From Rhodocyclaceae bacterium (GTDB taxonomy: Bacteria > Pseudomonadota > Gammaproteobacteria > Burkholderiales > Rhodocyclaceae), in the NCBI GenBank assembly GCA_020445665.1, contig JAGRGD010000059.1:1-63298 (forward strand): 63,298 bases of DNA, in the 5' to 3' direction. The notes beneath the pieces were generated by a model, which saw only the letters and a program-made list of their open reading frames with translations, searched no databases and was not told the DNA's origin. Below are positions 43,852 to 53,926 of this stretch, piece by piece (the first letter of the stretch is position 1; the number at the start of each line of letters is the position of its first letter). The translations under genes were made by a program, and so were the position numbers.

Positions 43852-45135
43852 TCAATTTTCGTTTCCTGACACCTGCGGCTGAAAGATCCGGACGGTCCGG
43901 ACCATGCGGTCCTGGGTCTGTACGACCTCGATCGGAATGTCGCCGAACTTGACCGACAGACCGGTCTCCGGAATCTCCTGCAAATATTCGATAAGCAACC
44001 CATTGATAGTTTTCGGCCCGTCCACCGGAAGATTGAGCCCCAATTTGCGATTCAGATCGCGAACGCCCTGGCTACCGTCCACCAGCACCGTGCCGTCCTC
44101 CCCCCAGGCGACGCGGTCGCCGGAGTCCGGGGTGGACGTGGTGAACTTGCCGATCAGTTCCTCGATGATGTCCTCGAGGGTCACGAGGCCGAGCAGTTCG
44201 CCATACTCATCCACGACCAGTCCGAGACGCTGGCGGTTCTCCTGGAAGAAGCGCAGCTGCGAGAAGACCGGCGTATTCGACGGGATGAAATAGGGTTCCT
44301 GCAGTACGGCACGGATGTCGTCCAGGTCGAAGTCCGCATCCATGGCCCGGCCGAGCAGGCGCCGCAGGTGGAGGATGCCGACGATGTCGTCCATCTCTTC
44401 AGAGAACACCGGCAGCCGCGTGTGGTAGCTGGTGGCGATCTGGTGCTTGATCGCGTCCAGCGGGTCGGCCAGATCGATGCCCTCGATCGAACTGCGCGGC
44501 GTCATCACATCCTCGACGGTGATGTCCTCGAGCTCGAACAGGTTGACCAGGATGCTGCGGTGCTTCTGGGGAATGTATTGGCCCGACTCGATGACCAGCG
44601 CCCGCAATTCCTCCGGTGCCAGACGGTGCCGCTCCTGTCCCCCATCCGGGCTGAGGCGGATCAGGCGAAGCAGACCGAAGACGAACAGATTGACGAAGCT
44701 CACGATGAAGCCGGTCACCTTGAGCAGGAAGGCGAGGACGTAGGATGCGTAGATGGCGAGCCGGTCCGCGTGATTGGCACCAATGACCTTGGGCGTGATC
44801 TCGGAGAACACCAGGATCAGGAAAGTCACCAGTACGGTAGCGAGGCCCAGGGCCCATTCCTCTTCGCCGAACAGCTCGATCGTGATGAGGCTGACCAGCA
44901 TCGCCGCGGCGGCGTTGATCAGGTTGTTGAAGAGCAGGATCACGCCGAGCAGGCGGTCGGTCTTGCCGAGCAGTTCAAGGGCCAGCGCTGCCCCCTTGTG
45001 CCCACTGGCGGACTGCGAACGCAGGCGGTAGCGATTGGCCGCCATCATCGCGGTTTCGGCCATGGAGAAGGTCCCTGAGAGCACCAGCAGGATGCCGAGG
45101 GCGACCAGCTTGACGGAGAACGGGGTGTCGGTCAC
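43852..45135 (-). CDS. CorC/HlyC-family membrane protein with CBS domains
   Basis: This 427-residue protein has a DUF21 membrane part (about four helices, 1-190), a CBS pair (about 205-330; DVMTPRSSIEGIDL, then LVVDEYGELLGLVTLEDIIEE) and a C-terminal CorC_HlyC domain. These proteins are linked to Mg2+/Co2+ transport or resistance and bind adenosine nucleotides through CBS. The start is GTG at 45135 with AGGGAG upstream; the frame extends further but without quality. It follows ypjD, the same order (ffh, ypjD, corB-like) as in enterobacteria. Confidence 0.9.
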   Translation of the reverse strand: MTDTPFSVKLVALGILLVLSGTFSMAETAMMAANRYRLRSQSASGHKGAALALELLGKTDRLLGVILLFNNLINAAAAMLVSLITIELFGEEEWALGLATVLVTFLILVFSEITPKVIGANHADRLAIYASYVLAFLLKVTGFIVSFVNLFVFGLLRLIRLSPDGGQERHRLAPEELRALVIESGQYIPQKHRSILVNLFELEDITVEDVMTPRSSIEGIDLADPLDAIKHQIATSYHTRLPVFSEEMDDIVGILHLRRLLGRAMDADFDLDDIRAVLQEPYFIPSNTPVFSQLRFFQENRQRLGLVVDEYGELLGLVTLEDIIEELIGKFTTSTPDSGDRVAWGEDGTVLVDGSQGVRDLNRKLGLNLPVDGPKTINGLLIEYLQEIPETGLSVKFGDIPIEVVQTQDRMVRTVRIFQPQVSGNEN

Positions 45136-45196
45136 CGGCGGGGCGCTCCCTGGAGGATTGATGGCGCCGGGCTGGCAGGGGGCGCGGCGGAACGCC

Positions 45197-46024
45197 TCAT
45201 GCGACGCGGTGCAGGACGACTTCCAGCACGAACCGGCTGCCGACGTAGGCAAACATCAGTGCCGCGAAGCCCGCCAGTGTCCATCGCAGCGCCACGCGGC
45301 CGCGCCATCCCCAGGCATGCCGACCGAACAGCAGCGCGCCGAACAGCAACCACGAGATGATTGCGAAGACGGTCTTGTGGTCGAAGCGGAAGGCTTTTCC
45401 GAACAGGGATTCCGAGAAGGCGACACCCGAGATGAGCGTCAGCGTCAGCAGGACGAAGGCGATGCCGATCAGGCGAAACAGCAGCGCTTCCATGGTCAGC
45501 AGCGGGGGCAGGCTGGCGAAGGCACGGGTCAGGCGGGCATTGTGGAGCTGGCGCTCCGCCAGAGCCATCAGCAGGGCATGGAGCGCCGCCAGCGTAAAGA
45601 GGCTGTAGGCCAGCATCGCGACGATGAAGTGGGCCCGGAACGCCATCGAGCCGGCGTTGGTGATCTCGTGCTGGCTCGGCCACATCAGGGGCAGCAGGGC
45701 GCCGATTGCGGCAGCTGGCATGGCCAGTGTCTGGAGGCCGTCCAGGCGGGTGTAGAGCGTCTCGATCCAGTAGAAGAGTACCGCGAGCCACACCATCATC
45801 GAGACGGCCACGCTGAAGCCGAAGCGCATCCGCTCATCCGGAAACAGCTCGGTCTGCAGCGCGAGCCCGTGGCTGAGCAGCGCGATCGCCAGCAGGAGCC
45901 GTTCACCCAAGGGATGAGCGGGTTCGGATCGGGGTCGCGGAGCGGCGTTGCGGCTACGCCAGAAGTGGATGCCGAGAGCCGCGTAGAGCGAGGCCGGAAG
46001 CAGATGAAGTAGAATGCCGGACAT
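45197..46024 (-). CDS. YpjD/CcsA-like inner membrane protein (cytochrome c assembly family)
   Basis: This 275-residue protein has about eight membrane helices and the family features of CcsA-type proteins: a WLAVLFYWIETLYTRLDGLQ segment, conserved His residues and FDHKTVFAIISWLLFGALLF. The family handles haem or related cofactors, but YpjD itself has no proven role. It diverges from ffh, with 45 bases between the starts, and probably shares a transcript with the CorC-type gene. Confidence 0.88.
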   Translation of the reverse strand: MSGILLHLLPASLYAALGIHFWRSRNAAPRPRSEPAHPLGERLLLAIALLSHGLALQTELFPDERMRFGFSVAVSMMVWLAVLFYWIETLYTRLDGLQTLAMPAAAIGALLPLMWPSQHEITNAGSMAFRAHFIVAMLAYSLFTLAALHALLMALAERQLHNARLTRAFASLPPLLTMEALLFRLIGIAFVLLTLTLISGVAFSESLFGKAFRFDHKTVFAIISWLLFGALLFGRHAWGWRGRVALRWTLAGFAALMFAYVGSRFVLEVVLHRVA

Positions 46025-46069
46025 CCTGCGAGTTTAACTCCAACGCCCGAATTCTGCGGATCCCACATT

Positions 46070-47428
46070 ATGCTGGACAACCTCTCACAGCGCCTTGCCG
46101 GCGTCGTCAAGAAGCTTCGCGGTCAGGCGCGCCTGACCGAGGAGAATATCCAGGAGGCCTTGCGCGAGGTACGCATGGCCTTACTGGAGGCCGACGTGGC
46201 GCTGCCCGTGGTCAAGGACTTCGTCTCGAAGGTCCGGGAAAAGGCCGTCGGCGAGGAGGTGATCGGTTCGCTGACCCCGGGCCAGACCCTCGTCGGGGTC
46301 GTGCATCGCGAACTGACCGAACTGATGGGGGGCTCCCATGCTGCCCTCGATCTTGCCACCCAGCCGCCGGCCATCGTGCTGATGGCCGGCCTGCAGGGCG
46401 CCGGCAAGACGACCACCACCGGCAAGCTCGGCAAGTTGCTGCGCGAGCGGATGAAGAAAAAGGTGCTGGCGGTCTCGGCAGACGTCTATCGCCCTGCGGC
46501 GATCGAACAGCTGAAGACGGTTGCGGCGCAGGCCGGCATGGATTTCTTCCCTTCGTCGGTCGGACAGAAGCCGGTGGACATCGCCAACGCCGCGGTCGAC
46601 TACGCCCGCAAGCACCACTACGACGTGTTGCTCCTCGACACCGCAGGCCGACTCGCCATCGACGAGCCGATGATGGCGGAGATCCGGGCACTGCACGCGG
46701 CGGTCAAGCCGATCGAGACACTCTTCGTGGTGGACGCGATGCTCGGTCAGGATGCCGTCAATACGGCTCGGGCCTTCAACGAAGCGCTTCCCCTGACCGG
46801 TGTCGTACTCACCAAGCTCGATGGTGACGCCCGCGGCGGCGCGGCCTTGTCGGTTCGCCACGTAACCGGCAAACCGCTGAAGTTCGCCGGCGTCGGCGAG
46901 AAGCTGTCGGGGCTCGAGGAATTCCATCCCGAGCGGATGGCCTCGCGGATCCTTGGTATGGGCGACATCCTGGGCCTCGTCGAGGAGGCCCGGCGTGGCG
47001 TCGATGAGGAAAAGGCACGTGAATTCGCCCAGAAGCTGAAGTCCGGCAAGGGGTTTGACCTCAACGATTTCAAGGAGCAGCTGCTGCAGATGCGAAAGAT
47101 GGGGGGCATCGGCTCATTGCTGGATAAGCTGCCCGCCCAGTTCTCCCAGGCGGCCGGTCAGTTACAGGGCGGCGTCGAGGAGAAGACACTGGGGCGGATC
47201 GAGGGCATCATCAATTCCATGACGCCCCTCGAGCGGGCCAAGCCGGACATCCTCAAGGCCTCGCGCAAGCGTCGCATCGCCGCGGGTGCGGGTGTGTCGG
47301 TGCAGGAGGTCAATCGACTGCTGAACCAGTTTGGCCAGACCCAGAAGGTCATGAAGCAGTTCTCGAAGGGTGGCATGCAGAAGCTGATGCGGGGCATGAA
47401 AGGGATGCTGCCCGGCATGATGCGCTGA
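46070..47428 (+). CDS. ffh: signal recognition particle protein Ffh
   Basis: Ffh binds 4.5S RNA and signal sequences and delivers ribosomes to FtsY at the membrane. The 452-residue product has the N domain, G domain (GLQGAGKTTTTGKL; DVYRPAAIEQL; LLDTAGRLAIDEPMM; TKLDGDARGGAAL) and the Met-rich M domain (from about 330) ending QKLMRGMKGMLPGMM. No 4.5S RNA gene is seen nearby. Confidence 0.97.
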   Translation: MLDNLSQRLAGVVKKLRGQARLTEENIQEALREVRMALLEADVALPVVKDFVSKVREKAVGEEVIGSLTPGQTLVGVVHRELTELMGGSHAALDLATQPPAIVLMAGLQGAGKTTTTGKLGKLLRERMKKKVLAVSADVYRPAAIEQLKTVAAQAGMDFFPSSVGQKPVDIANAAVDYARKHHYDVLLLDTAGRLAIDEPMMAEIRALHAAVKPIETLFVVDAMLGQDAVNTARAFNEALPLTGVVLTKLDGDARGGAALSVRHVTGKPLKFAGVGEKLSGLEEFHPERMASRILGMGDILGLVEEARRGVDEEKAREFAQKLKSGKGFDLNDFKEQLLQMRKMGGIGSLLDKLPAQFSQAAGQLQGGVEEKTLGRIEGIINSMTPLERAKPDILKASRKRRIAAGAGVSVQEVNRLLNQFGQTQKVMKQFSKGGMQKLMRGMKGMLPGMMR

Positions 47429-47482
47429 CGCGCCCGCGCCCGCCGCCTTATGGGGGCAGGGCGCGACGCAGCGGTCCACGAA

Positions 47483-47510
47483 AAAGGGCGCTCCCCGGGG
47501 AGCGCCCTTT
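47483..47510. terminator. bidirectional terminator between ffh and the cytochrome c4 gene
   Basis: A 14-bp perfect palindrome (AAAGGGCGCTCCCC / GGGGAGCGCCCTTT). The plus side continues GCTTG, while the minus side has a longer T-run (TTTTT), so it serves the cytochrome gene best and ffh as well. Confidence 0.9.
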
Positions 47511-47529
47511 GCTTGCGTGGTCGGCCGGC

Positions 47530-48159
47530 CTACTTGATGCTCGAGCGAAGCCCGGCGGCGTAGTCCGAAACGGCCTGGATTTCTGCGTCGGTCATCTTGA
47601 TTGCGATGTCCCGCATCATGCGGCTCGGATCGTTCGCCCGATCACCGGAGCGGAAGGCCTTCAGCTGGGTTTCGATGTACTCGGCGAACTGGCCGGAGAG
47701 GGCCGGGTACTGGGCCGGCAGACCGGCGCCGGCAGGGCCATGGCAGGCGGCACAGGCGGGGATGCCCTTGTCCTTGTCGCCAGCGCGCCAGAGTTTCTGG
47801 CCGGCGGCTACCGTATCGGTGCCGCGTGCCGATTCCGGCTTGAGCGTCTGAGCCGAGAAATGAGCCGCCAGGCCCTTCATGTCGTCGTCGTTCAGCGATG
47901 CGACCATGGCGCCCATGATCGGGCTGGCGCGCTGTCCGCTCTTGAAGTCGGCGAGCTGCTTGTACAGATAGGTGGGATGCTGGCCGGCAAGTTTCGGGTT
48001 GGCCGCGAGCATGCTGTTCCCGTCGGCCATGTGGCAGCCCGCGCAGATGGTCTCCGCGGTCTGTTTGGCCTTTTCCAGGTCCGGAGCGGCGCCTTCATTC
48101 TGGGCCTGAACGCCGCCCGCGGTGAGCAGCAGGGAAAGCAGCAGTGAACGCTTGATCAT
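47530..48159 (-). CDS. dihaem cytochrome c4
   Basis: This periplasmic electron carrier feeds terminal oxidases. The 209-residue product has a signal peptide (MIKRSLLLSLLLTAGGVQAQ) and two cytochrome c domains with haem sites CAGCH and CAACH, plus Met axial-ligand regions (ASPIMGAMVASL; DPSRMMRDIA). Length and duplication fit c4. It is divergent from engB. The ATG at 48159 is chosen for the signal peptide. Confidence 0.94.
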   Translation of the reverse strand: MIKRSLLLSLLLTAGGVQAQNEGAAPDLEKAKQTAETICAGCHMADGNSMLAANPKLAGQHPTYLYKQLADFKSGQRASPIMGAMVASLNDDDMKGLAAHFSAQTLKPESARGTDTVAAGQKLWRAGDKDKGIPACAACHGPAGAGLPAQYPALSGQFAEYIETQLKAFRSGDRANDPSRMMRDIAIKMTDAEIQAVSDYAAGLRSSIK

Positions 48160-48275
48160 GGTGTCCTCGAAAGCCGTGATTGGAATTCTCAAACCAGTTA
48201 TTGTATACCACCGCACAACTTTTTACCCGCTCTACGGACCGTTTGCTGCGCCGAGCGGCACGAGTTCCCCTCCTC
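48160..48275. promoter_or_regulatory. divergent control region of cytochrome c4 and engB
   Basis: An AT-rich core (TTATTGTATACC around 48200) is the likely site for one or both promoters. TTGGAA precedes it at about 16 bases on the plus strand. The assignment of individual boxes is uncertain. Confidence 0.4.
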
Positions 48276-48893
48276 ATGTCCCTGTTCCAGAATGCGCGCT
48301 TCGAGATCTCGGTGGCCAGCCCGGGTGGGTTGCCCGAACCCGACGGCATGGAGGTTGCCTTCGCGGGGCGATCGAACGCCGGTAAATCGAGCGCCATCAA
48401 TACGCTGGCGGATCATACGCGGCTGGCATTTGTCTCGAAGACCCCCGGGCGGACGCAACTGATCAACTTCTTCCGCCTTCGCCAGGGGGCTGCCCTGGTG
48501 GATCTGCCGGGCTATGGCTACGCGGAGGTGCCGGAGAAGGTGCGCCTGCAATGGCAGGGACTGCTTGAACGCTACCTTCGGACCCGGCCCAACCTGGTCG
48601 GGCTGGTTCTGATCATGGATGCTCGGCACCCCCTCAAGCCCCTCGACCGACAGATGCTCGACTGGTTTGCACCGACAGGGCGGCCGATCCATGTCCTGCT
48701 GACAAAATCCGACAAGCTCACCCGCAGCGAGGCGGCCAGGACCCTGGCTCAGGTGGGGGCGGCGCTGACGCCGTGGGGAACGCAGGTGAGCTGCCAGTTG
48801 TTCTCGAGCCTGAAGAAGACCGGTCGCGAAGAGGTGGAGCAGGTGGTGGGAAGCTGGCTCGCCGTGGACGAGACGTCGCCGGCGCCGCTGTAA
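48276..48893 (+). CDS. engB: ribosome biogenesis GTPase EngB/YsxC (YihA)
   Basis: EngB is an essential GTPase for large-subunit assembly. The 205-residue product begins [14 protein letters not shown] and has G1 GRSNAGKS, switch region [12 protein letters not shown]3 [10 protein letters not shown] and G4 TKSDKL. The ATG at 48276 matches betaproteobacterial relatives; the longer frame from 48180 runs through the divergent promoter region and is rejected. Confidence 0.94.
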   Translation: MSLFQNARFEISVASPGGLPEPDGMEVAFAGRSNAGKSSAINTLADHTRLAFVSKTPGRTQLINFFRLRQGAALVDLPGYGYAEVPEKVRLQWQGLLERYLRTRPNLVGLVLIMDARHPLKPLDRQMLDWFAPTGRPIHVLLTKSDKLTRSEAARTLAQVGAALTPWGTQVSCQLFSSLKKTGREEVEQVVGSWLAVDETSPAPL

Positions 48894-50081
<1,188 letters not shown>

Positions 50082-50090
50082 GGGGTCTGA

Positions 50091-50753
50091 TCAGCGCGGG
50101 GCCAGCGGCCCGAGTGCCCGGGCGGTCGCTTTACCGAGGCCGGTTGCGCTGCCGAGCCGCAGGTCCACGTGGGGCGGGCGGCGCACCTGGCGGCTGATCC
50201 ATATCGTGCGCATGCCGAGCCGCTTGGCGGGCAGCAGGTTGGCCGCGCTGTCCTCGACCAGAATGCAGCGCTCCGGGCGGACCCCGAGAACGGCGAGGAG
50301 GCGGCGAAAGGCGGCCATGCTGGGTTTGGGGTGGTAGCGCATGTCCTCGATCGCGAAGACATCGTCGAAGGCGTCGGCGAGGCCCATCGCTGCCACGACC
50401 CGAAGTGCGTAGTCGCGCGGACCGTTGGAGAAGATCACCTTGCGCCCCGGTAGACGCCGCAGCATGCGGCGGATCGGCCGCTCGAATTTCAGCAACGGCC
50501 CGATGTCGCCCAGCTGGTGGGTCTCATGCAGGAAGTGGGCCGGGTCGGTGCCGTGGTGCAGGACGAGACCGGTCATCGTCGCGCCGTACCTGTGCCAGTA
50601 ATGTTCCCGGAGCGCCTGCGCCTCGGCTTCATCCAGGGCCAGGTGGCGCTGGATGTAGGCCGACATCTGTCGGTTGATCGACGGAAAGATCGCGTGGCTG
50701 GCGTTGTGCAGGGTGTTGTCGAGGTCGAACAGCCAGACCGGGCCCGGCTTCAT
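50091..50753 (-). CDS. HAD-family pyrimidine 5'-nucleotidase
   Basis: This 220-residue phosphatase has HAD motif I FDLDNTLHNA, motif II IFSNGPRDYALRV, and motif III/IV (HPKPSMAAF, ILVEDSAANLLPAK). The FDLDNTLHNA form and the alpha-helical cap match the SDT1/pyrimidine 5'-nucleotidase group. Its ATG overlaps the bioC stop by 4 bases, so it is the last gene of a bioB-bioC operon. The substrate is inferred from family. Confidence 0.87.
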   Translation of the reverse strand: MKPGPVWLFDLDNTLHNASHAIFPSINRQMSAYIQRHLALDEAEAQALREHYWHRYGATMTGLVLHHGTDPAHFLHETHQLGDIGPLLKFERPIRRMLRRLPGRKVIFSNGPRDYALRVVAAMGLADAFDDVFAIEDMRYHPKPSMAAFRRLLAVLGVRPERCILVEDSAANLLPAKRLGMRTIWISRQVRRPPHVDLRLGSATGLGKATARALGPLAPR

Positions 50754-51628
50754 CGGGGCGAGCGCTCGGCGAAGCGAACGATGGCGCGGCCCTGCTCGTC
50801 GTTGCGCGGGGGCACCTTCCAGGCATGGCCAAACACCAGCTCCAGGGTCAGCGGCAGGCTGCCCTCCCGGCGGCCGGCTTCGATGCGCTCCCGATCAACC
50901 TGCCCGCTGCGACGGCCGCGCAGGCCGCGCGGCCGGTCGGCCCGCGCATTGGCGTGGCCGCCGAGCCGGAGATCGGCCAGCAGGCTGTCCACGGTGGCGT
51001 AGGTCACCGTGACGACCTGCATGTCCATCACCGGGTCACCGAAGCCCGCCTTCACCAGCACGTCGCCGAGGTCGTGCATGTCGATGAAGCGATGCACCCG
51101 GCTCTCCGGCAGCGCCGCGCGTAACTCCTTGAGGGAGTCGGGCCCGAGGGCCGAGAACATCAGCAGGCCATCGACCCGCAGGCAGCGGTGCATCTCGGCC
51201 ACTGCCGGCGCCGGGTCGTCCAGCCACTGCAGCATCAGGTTCGACCACACCATGTCGAAGCTGGCGCGGGTGAAGGGCAGGGCACGTGCATCGGCGCCCA
51301 CCAGCTCGGGGCCGCGACCACGGCCGACGAGACGCTTGAGGAGGCCCGCGCCTGGCGGTCGCTGGGCGAGCAGTGGCGGCAGCGCCGCGTCCGCGCCGAC
51401 GATCCGTGCGCCGGCGAACCGACTGCCGAGTGCGCTTCGGTCCGGGCCGTGTCCGCAGCCCAGGTCGAGAATCGTGGCAGGTTCGAAGCGGATGTAGTCG
51501 AAGCGCTCCAGCATGCGGCTGGCCACCTCCCGCGCCACTGCGTCGTAGGCTGGCGCGGTGCCCGCGCGGCGGGCGTAGTGGCGCCTCACCGCATCCGCGT
51601 CGATGCGGTAGGGGGCTGGGTCCGCCAT
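50750..51628 (-). CDS. bioC: malonyl-[ACP] O-methyltransferase BioC
   Basis: BioC caps malonyl-ACP as a methyl ester to start pimelate synthesis for biotin. The 292-residue product has SAM motif I ILDLGCGHGPDRSALG, motif II ALPFTRASFDMVWSNLMLQW and FSALGPDSLKELR, typical of BioC. No bioH is nearby, so demethylation must be done by an esterase elsewhere. The ATG overlaps the bioB stop (TGATG). Confidence 0.92.
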   Translation of the reverse strand: MADPAPYRIDADAVRRHYARRAGTAPAYDAVAREVASRMLERFDYIRFEPATILDLGCGHGPDRSALGSRFAGARIVGADAALPPLLAQRPPGAGLLKRLVGRGRGPELVGADARALPFTRASFDMVWSNLMLQWLDDPAPAVAEMHRCLRVDGLLMFSALGPDSLKELRAALPESRVHRFIDMHDLGDVLVKAGFGDPVMDMQVVTVTYATVDSLLADLRLGGHANARADRPRGLRGRRSGQVDRERIEAGRREGSLPLTLELVFGHAWKVPPRNDEQGRAIVRFAERSPR

Positions 51629-52617
51629 CAGGCGCCGTGGAGGCCCAGGCGGGCGAACAGGGCTTCGTCGCGATCGGCGTCCGGGTTGTCGGTAGTGAGC
51701 AGGCGTTCGCCGTAGAAGATCGAGTTGGCGCCGGCCATGAAGCACAGGGCCTGCAACTCGTCGCTCATCTCGGCGCGGCCGGCCGAGAGGCGGACAAAGC
51801 TGGTCGGCATCGTGATGCGGGCGGCCGCGATCGTGCGGACGAAGTCGAACGGATCGACCTTCTCGGCACCCGCCAGCGGCGTGCCTTCGATCTGCACCAG
51901 GCTGTTGATCGGCACCGACTCGGGCGGCGTCTCCATGTTGGCGAGCTCCGCGATCATCGCGGCACGGCCGCGCTGGCCTTCGCCCATGCCGACGATCCCG
52001 CCGCTGCACACCTTGATGCCGGCGGTGCGGACCTTGTCCAGGGTCTCGAGCCGATCGAGCAGGGTGTGGGTGCCGATCACCTTCGGGTAGTTCTCGGGCG
52101 AGGTGTCGATGTTGTGGTTGTAGTAGTCCAGGCCGGCGTCCTTGAGCTTCTCCGCCTGGCCTTCCTTGAGCATGCCGAGGGTGACGCAGGTTTCGAGGCC
52201 GAGCTTCTTGACCTCCCGCACCATATCCAGAACCGGATCCAGGTCCTTCTCTTTCGGCCCGCGCCAGGCCGCGCCCATGCAGAAGCGGGTGGCCCCCTTG
52301 TCCCTGGCCGCACGGGCGTTGGCGACAACCTCGTCAATGGGCATGACCGGCTCGCGGTCCACGCCCGAGTCCCGCCGGGCAGACTGGGAGCAGTAGCCGC
52401 AGTCCTCGGAGCAGCCGCCGGTCTTGATCGAAAGGAGGGTGGAACGCTGGATGGCGTTCGGGTCAAAATGCTCGCGGTGCACCTGCTGGGCGCGGAACAG
52501 AAGGTCGTTGAAGGGCAGGTCGAAGAGCGCCTGGATGGCCTCGACGGACCAGCGCGAGTCGCCGGCGGGCGGGCGGGCTGGCTGGTGGAGGGTGATGGAT
52601 GCCTCAGTCGAATTCAT
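51628..52617 (-). CDS. bioB: biotin synthase BioB
   Basis: BioB inserts sulfur into dethiobiotin. The 329-residue product has the radical SAM motif [11 protein letters not shown] (Cx3Cx2C), [10 protein letters not shown], the [10 protein letters not shown] block and a C-terminal region with the [2Fe-2S]-side residues ([19 protein letters not shown]). It is first of a bioB-bioC-nucleotidase operon; bioA, bioD and bioF are not in the window. It is divergent from comF, with a short AT-rich gap (52618-52670). Confidence 0.96.
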   Translation of the reverse strand: MNSTEASITLHQPARPPAGDSRWSVEAIQALFDLPFNDLLFRAQQVHREHFDPNAIQRSTLLSIKTGGCSEDCGYCSQSARRDSGVDREPVMPIDEVVANARAARDKGATRFCMGAAWRGPKEKDLDPVLDMVREVKKLGLETCVTLGMLKEGQAEKLKDAGLDYYNHNIDTSPENYPKVIGTHTLLDRLETLDKVRTAGIKVCSGGIVGMGEGQRGRAAMIAELANMETPPESVPINSLVQIEGTPLAGAEKVDPFDFVRTIAAARITMPTSFVRLSAGRAEMSDELQALCFMAGANSIFYGERLLTTDNPDADRDEALFARLGLHGA

Positions 52618-52715
52618 GGTGTATCGCCTTTCAAAGACTGCCGTAATTCAAAATTACCAATGGTCCCGGATTGAGCAAGCCCTTGTCAAACCTGAGTTCT
52701 CGAACGGTCGGCCGG

Positions 52716-53399
52716 ATGCGCGAAGGGCGCGATGCCGTGTTGCGCGCCGAGTGCTTCCTGTGTGGCCGCGAACACGGGGGCGGGGCCGTCTGCGAGGCGT
52801 GTTCCGCCGATCTTCCGTGGTGGGACTCGTCCCACGCTTGCCCGCGTTGCGCACTCCCGGTGGCATCGGCTGGCGAGTGCGGCGCCTGCCTGCGGGTGCC
52901 TCCCCCCATCGAGCGCTGCCATGCGCTGTTCGACTATGCTTTTCCGGTCCCGCAGCTGGTTCAGGGCCTGAAGTATGGTCAGGCCCTCGAACTCGCGCCC
53001 TGGCTCGGCTTGCGACTCTGCGATCGACTCCCGGTCGAAGCCAGCTGGGACGCCGTCATTCCGGTACCTCTTCACCCCGCCCGGCTGCGGGAGCGTGGCT
53101 TCAACCAGGCGGTCGAACTGGCGCGTCCGCTGGCCCGGACCCGCGCAGCACCCCTGGCCGGCGACGAGCTTCTTCGTGTACGTGCCACGCCTGCCCAGGC
53201 GGGTCTGAGTGCCCGGGTGCGTCGGGGCAATCTCCGCGGTGCGTTCCAGGCTGCCGGGCGCCTGCCATGGCGGCATGTGCTGGTGGTTGATGACGTGATG
53301 ACGACGGGCGCTACCCTGATGGCGCTGGCCGACGCCTTGAAGGCGGCGGGGGTGGCCAGGGTGGATGCCGTGGTCGTCGCCCGCACGCCGGCGCCGTGA
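52716..53399 (+). CDS. ComF family protein (amidophosphoribosyltransferase-like)
   Basis: ComF-type proteins are linked to uptake or recycling of imported DNA; in E. coli the relative is GntX/YhgH. The 227-residue product has an N-terminal double zinc ribbon (CFLCG, CEAC, CPRC, CGAC) and a phosphoribosyltransferase domain with VLVVDDVMTTGATL and RLRERGFNQAVELA. The start is uncertain: ATG 52716 sits 12 residues before the first Cys, as in relatives, while TTG 52671 is the longest option; neither has a clear ribosome binding site. It is divergent from bioB and followed by trmL. Confidence 0.85.
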   Translation: MREGRDAVLRAECFLCGREHGGGAVCEACSADLPWWDSSHACPRCALPVASAGECGACLRVPPPIERCHALFDYAFPVPQLVQGLKYGQALELAPWLGLRLCDRLPVEASWDAVIPVPLHPARLRERGFNQAVELARPLARTRAAPLAGDELLRVRATPAQAGLSARVRRGNLRGAFQAAGRLPWRHVLVVDDVMTTGATLMALADALKAAGVARVDAVVVARTPAP

Positions 53400-53438
53400 G
53401 CGGAGCGCCTCGGGCCACCATTCGGTAGGATGCCGCGC

Positions 53439-53900
53439 ATGTTCCATATCGTTCTACACCGTCCCGAGATCCCGCCGAACACGGGCAACGTGATCCGCCT
53501 CGCGGCGAATGTCGGCGCCCACTTGCATCTGATCCGGCCCCTGGGCTTTTCCCTCGACGACCGGTCGCTGGCGCGGGCAGGTCTCGACTACCACGACCTG
53601 GCCCGCGTGACGGTCCATGACGATCTCGAGAGCTGCCTGTCTGGCCTGTCCGGTTGCCGTGCCTTCGCGCTTAGCACGCGTGGGCGGGTTCGGTTCGACA
53701 CGGTCCCTGCCCGGGCCGGGGATGTGTTCGTGTTCGGGTCGGAGACCGCCGGGCTGCCGGAGCCGGTGCTGGCCGCCTTCCCCGAAGCGCATCGGCTAAG
53801 GCTCCCCATGGTGCCGGGCAATCGCAGCCTGAACCTCTCCAATACGGTGGCGGTGGTTGTGTTCGAGGCCTGGCGGCAACTGGATTTCGCGGGCGCCTGA
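53439..53900 (+). CDS. trmL: tRNA (cytidine(34)-2'-O)-methyltransferase TrmL
   Basis: TrmL 2'-O-methylates the wobble base of tRNA-Leu isoacceptors. The 153-residue SPOUT protein begins MFHIVLHRPEIPPNTGN and has VFVFGSETAGLPEPV and MVPGNRSLNLSNTVAVVVFE, forming the trefoil-knot SAM site. The ATG at 53439 has TAGGA 6 bases upstream; ATG 53430 (three residues longer) is the alternative. It follows comF by 39 bases and converges on gpsA. Confidence 0.94.
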   Translation: MFHIVLHRPEIPPNTGNVIRLAANVGAHLHLIRPLGFSLDDRSLARAGLDYHDLARVTVHDDLESCLSGLSGCRAFALSTRGRVRFDTVPARAGDVFVFGSETAGLPEPVLAAFPEAHRLRLPMVPGNRSLNLSNTVAVVVFEAWRQLDFAGA

Positions 53901-53926
53901 GGCGACCCCGCAAGCCCCACAGGGCG

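Noticed and set aside
42123-43952. A 609-codon frame antisense to pilB
   Set aside because: The PilB Walker motifs settle the strand; the antisense product is compositional noise.
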